From contig NZ_JROM01000007.1 of assembly GCF_000786655.1 (NCBI RefSeq), forward strand, positions 114,687 to 178,686: DNA of 64,000 nt, in the 5' to 3' direction. How positions within the stretch are numbered: the stretch's first letter is position 1; every line of letters starts with the position of its first letter. A model generated the notes under the pieces. It was given only the letters and a program-made list of their open reading frames with translations. It searched no databases and was not told where the DNA came from. The DNA is from Kocuria marina (lineage in GTDB: Bacteria > Actinomycetota > Actinomycetes > Actinomycetales > Micrococcaceae). Of the stretch, positions 7,866 to 15,329 are shown in pieces. Both the position numbers and the translations under genes were made by a program.

Positions 7866-9614
7866 TCAGGCCGATCTGCGGGCCACCACGATGTTCTCCT
7901 CGTCACTCACGACCGTGTAGTCCGCGCCGTACATGTCCCGCGCGTAGCCCGTGACGTCCGCCGGTGGCTCGCCGCTCCACGTCCCGCTGAGCCGGTCCAC
8001 GACCACGTACTCGGGGGCGGGATCGTCCCCGTTGCCGATCCAGTGCACCCGGGTGGTGCTCACGAGCCCGTTCATGAGCGAGAGGTCCGTGGCCACGCTC
8101 GCCCCGTGCGGGATGCGCTCCACCGCGGCAGCCTTGGCGTCGTGACGCGGATCGGGTTGCCATGCCTCGGCGGTGGCCAGTTGCGCGAGCGGTTGCTGGG
8201 TGCCCACCGCGAGCGCGACGACCAACGCCGCCCACGGGGCCGCGCGCGCCATCGTGCGCAGCACCGCACCCTCGCCGGGGAGGAACGGTGAGCGGTCACG
8301 GGTGAGGCGTCCGTTCGAGGCCCCGCTCCCGGCATGATCCCCCGCGGTTCGTGGGCGCGCCGGGCCGTCTCGGACGACGACGTCGCTCCCCGCCTTCCGC
8401 GCGCGATCCGCATCGTCGCGGAGCCGATCGATGGCATCCACGAGCGCCACGAAGACCACGGGCATCAACACCGCGCTGTAGTGCCACCCCGGCCCCCAGT
8501 AGCCGTGGTTGGGGGACAGCATGCGCCACGCGAGCGTGGGCAGCGCCACCAGCGCGATGGGTGAGCGCACCGCCACCACGGCGCCGATCAGCAGCAGGAG
8601 CAGCCACGTGACGAGCTTCTCGACCGGGACCACCTGCAACACGACCACGGAGGCGGGATCGCACAGTAGGAGTGCCACGTCGATCTTGTCCGAGTACGCG
8701 AACTCCCCCGCGGGGTTGAGCGCCGGCAGGATCACCCCCACCGCGAGCGCGGAGGCCAGGACACCCCACACCATGAGTGCTGCGCCCCACCGCGCGGCCG
8801 GATCCCGCAGCACCGCTCTCGCGGGATCCGCCGATGTCTGTCCGGCGCCGCGATCCTCACCGTGGCGGGCATCCGCGGTGACACGATCTTCGGCGCCGTG
8901 CATGTGCGCGGCACTGCGCCCCGCGCCGCGGTGGGTGTAGGCGCGGAACTCGGCCCAGCGGCGTCGTACCGCACGGCTCCACCCGCGCGCGAACGGGACC
9001 AGCGCGTGGCCGAGCATGAGCGCCCCGATCGTGGCGACCGTGACGCCCAGGTCCTCCTTGACGAGGGCCACGGGCGCGCTCCACAAGGCGGCCGCGCGCC
9101 ACCGCCGTTCCCGCAGTGCGCACAAACCGAGGGCGAGCAGCGGCACCGCGAGCGCGATCTCGTGGAACTGCACCGCGACCGCGTTCTGCAGTCCGAAGCT
9201 CAATGCGTACGCCACGCCGATCGCGACGGCCGGGGCGGGGCGCAGGACACGCAGCGCACACCGCGTGACGACGGCCGCGGAGATCCCGAACAGCACGTCC
9301 TGCAGGATCATGGGGGTGAGTGCGGACGGGAACACGGCGTAGATCGGTGCCAGGACGATCAGCAGCGGGTGGAAGTGGTCCCCCAGCAGGTTGAACCCGT
9401 GGCCCTTGATGTCCACGATCGGTGCGTGCCCGGAGGCGTACGCGGAGAGCAGTTGCGTGAAGATCGCGTTGTCCCACGAGGGGACGTCCCAGCGGGTCCA
9501 CTGGCTCCAGGAGAACGCGCAGTACACCGCGGTCGTGAACGCTCCCACGAGGACGGGCAGCAACCATGCGGGACGGGTCCGCCCGGGGTCGGCCGATGCG
9601 GGGGAACGGGCCAC
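7866..9614 (-). CDS. DUF2079 polytopic membrane protein
   Basis: 582 residues from an ATG at 9614 (MARSPASADPGRTRPAWLLPV). The DUF2079 signature is recognisable: WDVPSWDNAIFTQLLSAYASG, then IKGHGFNLLGDHFHPLLIVL, then RRWRAAALWSAPVALVKEDLG. About ten hydrophobic segments surround two charged cytoplasmic insertions (near residues 215-265 and 400-435) that look disordered. The C-terminal domain (DRLSGTWSGEPPADVTGYAR) is soluble. The family resembles GT-C glycosyltransferases in fold and an acidic motif near the first loop, but its substrate is not known. It stands alone between the helicase and the glycosylase, which is divergent from it. Confidence 0.85.
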   Translation of the reverse strand: MARSPASADPGRTRPAWLLPVLVGAFTTAVYCAFSWSQWTRWDVPSWDNAIFTQLLSAYASGHAPIVDIKGHGFNLLGDHFHPLLIVLAPIYAVFPSALTPMILQDVLFGISAAVVTRCALRVLRPAPAVAIGVAYALSFGLQNAVAVQFHEIALAVPLLALGLCALRERRWRAAALWSAPVALVKEDLGVTVATIGALMLGHALVPFARGWSRAVRRRWAEFRAYTHRGAGRSAAHMHGAEDRVTADARHGEDRGAGQTSADPARAVLRDPAARWGAALMVWGVLASALAVGVILPALNPAGEFAYSDKIDVALLLCDPASVVVLQVVPVEKLVTWLLLLLIGAVVAVRSPIALVALPTLAWRMLSPNHGYWGPGWHYSAVLMPVVFVALVDAIDRLRDDADRARKAGSDVVVRDGPARPRTAGDHAGSGASNGRLTRDRSPFLPGEGAVLRTMARAAPWAALVVALAVGTQQPLAQLATAEAWQPDPRHDAKAAAVERIPHGASVATDLSLMNGLVSTTRVHWIGNGDDPAPEYVVVDRLSGTWSGEPPADVTGYARDMYGADYTVVSDEENIVVARRSA

Positions 9615-9717
9615 GGTCCTCCCTCCGGGGTGCCTGCGCCGGGCGGCGGGGTTGTCGGACCCAGTATGCCAGCCGGGTGCGCGCGAGGGTGTCGGAGACC
9701 CGTGGCATCATCTGCGC

Positions 9718-10716
9718 ATGACCACCACGGTGCGGGCAGCGCGAATCATCGGTTCGGGGGACTTCCCCGCCCGGTTGCGCTGGACGCCACCCGGGCCCCT
9801 GCACCTGGGTCAGACCCTGCGGGTGCTCGGGCGCGGTGCGGACGATCCCACGGTGCGTATCCTGAACGAGGACTGCGTGTGGATCACCACGCGCTCGAGC
9901 GGGTTGCCGGTGAGCGCGCGGTTCTCCCGCCCACCTCGCGTCGCGGGTGAGAACCCCCTGGACCGGGACGTCGTCGTGGACGCGTGGGGTCCGGGCGCGC
10001 AGCAGTGGTTGCCGTCGGCGCCCCGGTGGGTGGGCCACGGCGACTCGTGGGAGGAGTTCGAGTCCTCAGCGGGTTTCGCGCAGTTGCCGCACCGGCTCGT
10101 CCGGGCGCGCCACGATCACCCGGGGATGCGCTTGCCAGCCACGGGCACCGTCCTGGACCGCGCCGTCGTCTCCATCCTGGAACAGCGCGTCACGGCGATC
10201 GAGGCCGTGCGCGCGTACCGGGCGTTGCTGCGCTGGATCGGTGAGGAGGCGCCCGGGCCCGCTCCGCGCGGGATGCGGGTACCGCCCACGGCCGAGCAGT
10301 GGCGCAGGGTGCCGTCCTGGCAGTGGCACCGGGCGGGCGTGGACCCCGCCCGTTCCGCGACGGTCATGCGCGCGGTGCAGCGGGCGTCGGCCCTGGAGCG
10401 CCTGGGCCGGGAGCCGGATCCGGCGCGGGTGCGGGCCGCGGTGCAATCGATCAGCGGGATCGGTGTGTGGACGGCCGCGGAGATCACCCAGTGCACCCAC
10501 GCGGACCCGGACGGCGTGAGCGTGCGGGACTTCCACCTGGCCGACTACGTGTGCTGGTTCTTCGACGGCGCCCCCGGATCGGACGAGCGCATGCTCGAAC
10601 TGCTCGAACCGTGGCGGGGTCACCGCCAGCGGGTCGTGCGGCTCATCAAGGCCAGTGGGCACCGCAAACCCGCGTTCGGGCCCCGTCTCACACCCCAGGA
10701 TCATCGCCACCACTGA
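9718..10716 (+). CDS. HhH-GPD DNA glycosylase (AlkA-like, 3-methyladenine type)
   Basis: 332 residues from an ATG at 9718. The N-terminal part (to about residue 130) resembles the AlkA N-domain. The helix-hairpin-helix and GPD region is clear: AVQSISGIGVWTAAEITQC, followed by DPDGVSVRDFHLADYVCWF, in which the Asp of VRDFHL is placed like the catalytic aspartate of AlkA. RLPATGTVLDRAVVSILEQ supplies the QxV/QR segment seen in the family. It would excise alkylated purines to start base excision repair. Promoter region is shared with the divergent DUF2079 gene. It appears complete. Confidence 0.88.
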   Translation: MTTTVRAARIIGSGDFPARLRWTPPGPLHLGQTLRVLGRGADDPTVRILNEDCVWITTRSSGLPVSARFSRPPRVAGENPLDRDVVVDAWGPGAQQWLPSAPRWVGHGDSWEEFESSAGFAQLPHRLVRARHDHPGMRLPATGTVLDRAVVSILEQRVTAIEAVRAYRALLRWIGEEAPGPAPRGMRVPPTAEQWRRVPSWQWHRAGVDPARSATVMRAVQRASALERLGREPDPARVRAAVQSISGIGVWTAAEITQCTHADPDGVSVRDFHLADYVCWFFDGAPGSDERMLELLEPWRGHRQRVVRLIKASGHRKPAFGPRLTPQDHRHH

Positions 10717-10852
10717 GGGTCACGGGCGGGCCTGCCCCTGCATCGGCGCCGTCGCGGCGAGCGCTGGGCCCCCAGAGCGGCGTCGTCCCACTGAGCGGGC
10801 GGCGCATGATGTCGCGTGCCGCGCGTGTTGCTCCCCGCGGCCCCGGCCCGAT

Positions 10853-10871
10853 TGAGGTTTGGCTTGCCTGC
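10853..10871 (+). promoter_or_regulatory. Candidate DtxR/IdeR-type metal-responsive box
   Basis: TGAGGTTTGGCTTGCCTGC matches 13 of 19 positions of the IdeR/DtxR consensus TTAGGTTAGGCTAACCTAA, including the GGCT..CC core. It lies 37 bp upstream of a gene for a predicted iron/manganese transporter. The match was made by eye and is only suggestive. Confidence 0.4.
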
Positions 10872-10885
10872 CTGGCGGGGTTTTC

Positions 10886-10900
10886 GTTTGCGACGCAAAC
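10886..10900. promoter_or_regulatory. Perfect 15-bp palindrome just before the start codon
   Basis: GTTTGCGACGCAAAC is an exact inverted repeat around a central A, ending 7 bp before the ATG at 10908. It occupies the place of the ribosome-binding site, so it may be an operator or a translation-blocking hairpin. Confidence 0.5.
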
Positions 10901-10907
10901 TATTCGC

Positions 10908-11621
10908 ATGGCACAGCACACCGCGGTGGAACCGCACGCGACCAGGTCCGGGGAGAAACTGAACAAGCTGCGCGCCGGGGTCCTGGGCGCGAACGACGGC
11001 ATCGTGTCCGTGGCCGCGACCGTGGTCGGCGTGGCCGGGGCCACCGCAGCCACGACCCCCGTGCTCGTGGCCGGTTCGGCCGCCGTGATCGGCGGCGCGC
11101 TGTCCATGGCGCTCGGCGAGTACGTGTCCGTGTCGAGCCAGAAGGACTCGCAGGAAGCCCTCATCGAGAAGGAGAAGTGGGAGCTGCAGGCCATGCCGGA
11201 GGCCGAGCTCGACGAACTCACGCAGATCTACCGGGACCGCGGGTTGAGCGAGACCACGGCTCGGCAGGTCGCTGTGGAGCTGTCCGAGAAGGACGTGTTG
11301 CGTGCCCACCTGGATGCCGAACTCGGGATCGACCCGGATGACATTCCCAGCCCGTGGGGTGCCGCGATCTCCTCCGCGGTGGCGTTCCTGCTGGGTTCAT
11401 TGTTGCCGCTGCTGGCCATCCTGCTCCCGCCCGCCCCATGGCGGATCCCCGTCACGTTCGTGGCCGTGCTCGTGGCGCTCGCGCTCACAGGGACGCTCGG
11501 TGCCCGGTTGGGTGACACCCCGCACGTGGCCCGCGCCGCGACCCGTGTAGTGACGGGCGGTGCGCTGGCTCTGGGTGCGACCTTCCTCATCGGTTCCCTG
11601 CTGGGGGTCTCCGCCGCGTGA
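10908..11621 (+). CDS. VIT1/CCC1-family Fe2+/Mn2+ transporter
   Basis: 237 residues from an ATG at 10908 (MAQHTAVEPHATRSGEKLNK). The DUF125/VIT1 signature is clear: LRAGVLGANDGIVSVAATVV in TM1, GGALSMALGEYVSVSSQKDS at the end of TM2, and a central charged loop of about 85 residues with EKEKWELQAMPEAELDEL, which resembles the cytosolic metal-binding helices of VIT1. Three more membrane segments follow (from about residue 150). The family exports or sequesters ferrous iron and manganese. Upstream elements at 10853 and 10886 suggest metal-dependent control. A longer in-frame extension exists upstream but belongs to non-coding sequence. Confidence 0.92.
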   Translation: MAQHTAVEPHATRSGEKLNKLRAGVLGANDGIVSVAATVVGVAGATAATTPVLVAGSAAVIGGALSMALGEYVSVSSQKDSQEALIEKEKWELQAMPEAELDELTQIYRDRGLSETTARQVAVELSEKDVLRAHLDAELGIDPDDIPSPWGAAISSAVAFLLGSLLPLLAILLPPAPWRIPVTFVAVLVALALTGTLGARLGDTPHVARAATRVVTGGALALGATFLIGSLLGVSAA

Positions 11622-11717
11622 CGGACCGCCGTGACCCACCGTGGTGTCCGACAGCCGTGACGGATGGCCGCAGCGGACGGCCGTGGCGGGCGGCGGCCCG
11701 AATCTTGCCGAGCATGC

Positions 11718-11751
11718 AGTGAGGGCGGCTCCTTCGGGAGCCGCCCTCACT
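11718..11751. terminator. Hairpin terminator with TTCG tetraloop
   Basis: AGTGAGGGCGGCTCC and GGAGCCGCCCTCACT form a perfect 15-bp stem closed by TTCG. It sits between the transporter gene and the convergent thioredoxin gene and is likely to serve both. Confidence 0.85.
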
Positions 11752-11855
11752 GTCGTTCGGCGCATGGACACCGACCCGTGCGTTCCTCGAAACGCAGGGG
11801 TGTCGGACCCACTACGATTTCACGAGCCGGACCCGGCCCGTGGAACCGTGCGGGA

Positions 11856-12254
11856 TCAGTTCTGCTGATCCCCCGCGGCGCCGTTCTCCGCCTCGGCGGC
11901 CTGCTTCTCGACCTCCGCGCGGACCTCGTTCATGTCCAGGTTCCTGACGGCGTCGATGACCTGCTCGAGCGAGGACGCGGGAAGCGCACCGGGCTGCGAG
12001 AACACCAGGATGCCCTCGCGGAACGCCATGAGCGTGGGAATCGAGGAGATCTGGGCGGCGGCGGCCAGGCCCTGCTCGGCCTCGGTGTCCACCTTGCCGA
12101 ATACGATCTCGGGGTTGTTCTCGGAGGCGGCCTCGTAGGTGGGTGCGAACTGCTTGCACGGTCCGCACCAGTCCGCCCACCAGTCCAGCAACACGATGTC
12201 GTTGTCAGAAATGGTCTGGCCCAGGGTGTCCTGGGTGATGTCTACAGTAGCCAT
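11856..12254 (-). CDS. trxA: Thioredoxin
   Basis: 132 residues from an ATG at 12254 (MATVDITQDTLGQTISDNDI). The redox site DWWADWCGPCKQFAP (WCGPCK) and the cis-proline motif SSIPTLMAFREG are intact. The C-terminus is extended by about 25 Ala/Glu-rich residues (EVEKQAAEAENGAAGDQQN) beyond a minimal thioredoxin. It reduces protein disulfides in the cytoplasm and would be the natural electron donor for the APS reductase encoded at 38677. Long upstream in-frame extension is ignored because residue similarity begins at this ATG. Confidence 0.95.
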   Translation of the reverse strand: MATVDITQDTLGQTISDNDIVLLDWWADWCGPCKQFAPTYEAASENNPEIVFGKVDTEAEQGLAAAAQISSIPTLMAFREGILVFSQPGALPASSLEQVIDAVRNLDMNEVRAEVEKQAAEAENGAAGDQQN

Positions 12255-12369
12255 GAAACCAGCGTAGGACTCCGTTCCGCCGGGCTCCAGAACGTTCACT
12301 GCGGGCACAAGGAACGCCCTGGGCGCCGCGCCGTCGGCATTCCCAGGAATCACCCGTGAGGAGCCACCC

Positions 12370-13038
12370 GTGACCTTCAGACTCGGTATCGCCACGGGGG
12401 GGGAACGCGCTCCCCACCCCGACACGGGTGAGCTTCCCAGTCCGCGGGAGGGGTTCCTGCAGCTCACCGAGTTGGCCCGCACCGCGGACCGGGTGGGTCT
12501 GGACATCGTGGCCGTCGGTGAGGGCCACGGGGCGGAGCACGTCAACCCGGATCCGTTGCAGCTGCGGGCCGCGGGGCACGGGATCGGCGTGATGCTCAAC
12601 GTCATGGAGGGCCGCTGGGACCGGCTCGTGCCGTACGTCAAGGCGTACCGGGAGGCGCTGCGCGGCTTCGGGCAGACCACGCGCGGTGCGGTGGGCCTGC
12701 TGCTGCCGGGCCTCGTGGTGTCCGACGACGACGCCGCCCGCTCCCCCGACGCCCTCACCCTCGCCTATCCGCACTTCGCCGCCGGCACGAGGACCTTCGG
12801 AGCCGCAAGCGCCGACGATCCCGCGTGGACCCTGGATGAGTTCCACGAGCAGTGCGGGCCGGAGGGTGCGCTGCTCGTGGGCGGGGTGAGCGACGTCGTC
12901 ATCAAACTGCGGGCCATGCGCGAGACGTTGGAGCTGGATCGGGTGCTCGTGCGCGTGGACGTGAACGGACTACCCCACGACGCGGCGCTGCGGACCGTGG
13001 AGCTGCTCGGTCGAGAGGTTCGCCCGGCGCTGCGCTGA
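12370..13038 (+). CDS. Shortened LLM-class (luciferase-like) flavin oxidoreductase, probable decayed gene
   Basis: 222 residues from a GTG at 12370 preceded by GAGGAG. The start (LTELARTADRVGLDIVAVGE) matches the first strand-helix-strand of luciferase-like monooxygenases, and the end (EGALLVGGVSDVVIKLRAMR, then LPHDAALRTVELLGREV) matches their C-terminus. Relatives are about 330-350 residues. Here VGEGHGAEHVNPDPLQLRAA jumps straight to GIGVMLNVMEGRWDRLVPYV, losing about 115 residues of the TIM barrel with much of the F420/FMN pocket. The frame remains open. A folded flavoprotein is doubtful; it may be a recent in-frame deletion. Confidence 0.65.
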   Translation: MTFRLGIATGGERAPHPDTGELPSPREGFLQLTELARTADRVGLDIVAVGEGHGAEHVNPDPLQLRAAGHGIGVMLNVMEGRWDRLVPYVKAYREALRGFGQTTRGAVGLLLPGLVVSDDDAARSPDALTLAYPHFAAGTRTFGAASADDPAWTLDEFHEQCGPEGALLVGGVSDVVIKLRAMRETLELDRVLVRVDVNGLPHDAALRTVELLGREVRPALR

Positions 13039-13298
13039 GCCCACCCGCGCTGCTCGGAACTCCCGCACCTGCCACCCACATCGCGCCACCCGCCCCGCTG
13101 CCCACATCCATGTGCTCCGCCCCGCTGCTTTTACTGAGCCAAAGCAGAAAAGTGCGCCCGGATCTGCTTTTGCTCCACTAGAAATTCGAGGCGATCGGCA
13201 CAAAGGGCGGGTGAGCGGCGGAACGGAGCAGGGCGCAGCAGGGCGCGGTAGAGCTTGGCAGGGAAGGCGCGACTGCAGCAGAGCCCTGGGACGAAAGA
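13039..13298. other. Intergenic stretch with alternative hairpin arms
   Basis: No gene is seen between the LLM remnant and the tRNA-Tyr terminator. The most notable feature is the order CTGCTTT (13125), AAAGCAG (13141), CTGCTTT (13164), which allows two mutually exclusive 7-bp hairpins. The rest is plain GC-rich sequence. Confidence 0.4.
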
Positions 13299-13335
13299 AG
13301 GGGCTCCCCGGATCATGTGATCCGGGGAGCCCCTT
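13299..13335 (-). terminator. tRNA-Tyr terminator
   Basis: AAGGGGCTCCCCGGATCA and its complement form an 18-bp stem with a two- to four-base loop. On the minus strand it follows the tRNA by about 26 bp and is followed by CTTTC. Confidence 0.85.
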
Positions 13336-13360
13336 CGGGATGATCGCTCATCCCCGTGGG

Positions 13361-13442
13361 TGGCAGGTGAGGGATTCGAACCCCCGTAGGCAGTGCCAGC
13401 TGATTTACAGTCAGCCCCCTTTGGCCGCTCGGGTAACCTGCC
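13361..13442 (-). tRNA. tRNA-Tyr (GTA)
   Basis: 82 nt on the minus strand with a long variable arm. Acceptor GGCAGGT/ACCTGCC, anticodon loop CTGTAAA (anticodon GTA), T-loop GGTTCGAATCC. CCA is not encoded. It is transcribed alone, with a strong terminator downstream. Confidence 0.95.
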
Positions 13443-13710
13443 GAGAACGCACAGAGCGCATTGCACCCCCGCCGTGCGGGAGCACCTCAACATTACACAG
13501 CACACCCCCCGTCCCCCAAATCAGCTCGGGCGCCCCCCACCATTCCTGAACGGTCGGGAGCGTGACATCAGTGCCCCCACGCGGGTGACTGCGAACTGCG
13601 CGGGGAGCCCGATCACCACCGATCCGCCCGGTTCCGGCACGAATGCGCTCATCGCGGGCAATTAGGCTGGTGGGTGACATCACGCACCCAACACACCCAG
13701 GAGGACAACC

Positions 13711-14202
13711 GTGGCTTCGGAATCATCATTCGACGTGGTCAGCAAGGTCGACAAGCAGGAAGTGTCCAACGCCCTGAACCAGGCCCAGAAGGAAGTGGCC
13801 CAGCGCTACGACTTCCGCGGGGTGGGCGCGGATATCGACTTCTCCGGCGAGAAGATCCTGATCAAGGCCAATTCGGAGGAGCGTGCCCAGGCCGTCCTGG
13901 ACGTCTTCCAGTCCAAGCTGGTCAAGCGCGGGATCTCCCTGAAGTCCCTGGACGACGGTGAGCCCTACGCCTCCGGCAAGGAGTACCGCATCGAGTGCTC
14001 TATCAAGGAGGGCATCGCCCAGGACCAGGCCAAGAAGATCACCAAGCTCATCCGTGACGAGGGCCCCAAGGGTGTCAAGGCCACCATCCAGGGTGATGAA
14101 CTGCGCGTCTCGTCCAAGTCCCGTGACGACCTACAGGACGTGATCGCGCTGCTCAAGGGATCGGACGTGGAGGTCGACCTGCAGTTCGTGAACTACCGCT
14201 GA
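13711..14202 (+). CDS. YajQ-family nucleotide-binding protein
   Basis: 163 residues from a GTG at 13711 ([20 protein letters not shown]), preceded by AGGAGG nine bases upstream. The family hallmarks are present: [20 protein letters not shown] near the start, [20 protein letters not shown] in the middle and [12 protein letters not shown] at the C-terminus. YajQ proteins bind nucleotides and, in Xanthomonas, cyclic di-GMP; the actinobacterial role is not established. It is a single-gene unit. Confidence 0.95.
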   Translation: MASESSFDVVSKVDKQEVSNALNQAQKEVAQRYDFRGVGADIDFSGEKILIKANSEERAQAVLDVFQSKLVKRGISLKSLDDGEPYASGKEYRIECSIKEGIAQDQAKKITKLIRDEGPKGVKATIQGDELRVSSKSRDDLQDVIALLKGSDVEVDLQFVNYR

Positions 14203-14281
14203 CGTGACCCGGCCCCGGCGCTGCGCCAGCACCGCGTCGGCCCCACGCCCGTCACACGCCGGTCGGCATCCGCAGACCAGG

Positions 14282-14313
14282 AAGCCGTGAGCCCCGAGCG
14301 GGGATCACGGCTT
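14282..14313. terminator. Hairpin after the YajQ gene
   Basis: AAGCCGTGA-G-CCCC, loop GAGC, GGGG-A-TCACGGCTT: a 13-bp stem with one G/A mismatch, 80 bp past the stop. It lies between convergent YajQ and htpX genes. Confidence 0.6.
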
Positions 14314-14429
14314 CTTCCGTACGGGGTTCGCCCCCCGGGCACGACGGCGGACACGCGGGCCGCAGTCGTGGGACAACGCGACGGGCCGGCACGCGACGCC
14401 CACCGCGACGTCGAAACCCGAACGCCGCG

Positions 14430-15329
14430 TCAGCGGCCGTAGAACCCGCCGTTGCGTGCCATGTTCTGCAGCCGCTGCACGCGGTCGTCGGTGGAGGGGT
14501 GGGTGCGGAACAGGCCGGAAACCGCACCGCCGCGGAACGGGTTGGCGATCATCAGGTGGGACGTGTTGACCACCTTCTGGTCCTCCGGGTTCATGGGCCG
14601 CTGGGACGCGCCGCCCTCGATCTTGCGCAGTGCCGAGGCGAGTGCAAGGGGGTCGCCGGTGAGCTTGGCGCCGTCCTCGTCGGCGTCGTACTCGCGCGTG
14701 CGGGAGATGGCCAGCTGGATCACGGTGGCCGCGACGGGTGCGAGGAACGCCATGAGCAACCCCACGAGCATGTTGCCACCGCGGTTGTCGTCACCGCGCC
14801 CGCCACCGAAGATGGCCGCGAACTGCAGCACCTGCGCGGCGGACGTGATGAGTCCCGCCACCGCGGCCGCCACGGACGAGGTCAGGATGTCCCTGTTGTA
14901 CACGTGCATGAGTTCGTGGCCGAGCACCGCGCGCAGCTCGCGTTCGTCGAGCATCTGCAGGATCCCCTCGGTGCAGCACACCGCGGCGTTGTCCGGGTTG
15001 CGTCCGGTGGCGAACGCATTGGGGCTCATGGTGGGCGCGATGTACAGCCGCGGCATGGGCTGCTCCGCCCGGCGGGAGAGCTCCTCCACGATCCGGTACA
15101 TGGCCGGTGCCTGTTGCGGGCTCACGGGCACCGCCCGCATGGACCGGATGGCGAGCTTGTCCGAGTTCCAGTAGCTGTATGCGGTACCGATCAGCCCGAT
15201 CACCGCGAACAGGATGATGAAGAACGAGCTGCGCGTGGCCCCGGCGATGATCCAGCCGATCGCCAGCAATACCACCCACATACCGCCCAACAGCAGCACG
15301 GTCTTCAGTCCGTTGTAATGGCGGTGCAT
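14430..15329 (-). CDS. htpX: Zinc metalloprotease HtpX homologue
   Basis: 299 residues from an ATG at 15329 (MHRHYNGLKTVLLLGG). Two N-terminal membrane segments, then YIAPTMSPNAFATGR, the zinc-binding HELMH (in AVLGHELMHVYNRDIL), two more membrane segments and the third zinc ligand in SRTREYDADEDGAKL. HtpX degrades damaged or misassembled membrane proteins from the cytoplasmic side. The TGA of the upstream sigma-factor gene is immediately followed by this ATG, with GGAGAA as the binding site inside the upstream gene, so the two are almost certainly one operon and translationally coupled. That coupling is the noteworthy point here. Confidence 0.95.
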   Translation of the reverse strand: MHRHYNGLKTVLLLGGMWVVLLAIGWIIAGATRSSFFIILFAVIGLIGTAYSYWNSDKLAIRSMRAVPVSPQQAPAMYRIVEELSRRAEQPMPRLYIAPTMSPNAFATGRNPDNAAVCCTEGILQMLDERELRAVLGHELMHVYNRDILTSSVAAAVAGLITSAAQVLQFAAIFGGGRGDDNRGGNMLVGLLMAFLAPVAATVIQLAISRTREYDADEDGAKLTGDPLALASALRKIEGGASQRPMNPEDQKVVNTSHLMIANPFRGGAVSGLFRTHPSTDDRVQRLQNMARNGGFYGR

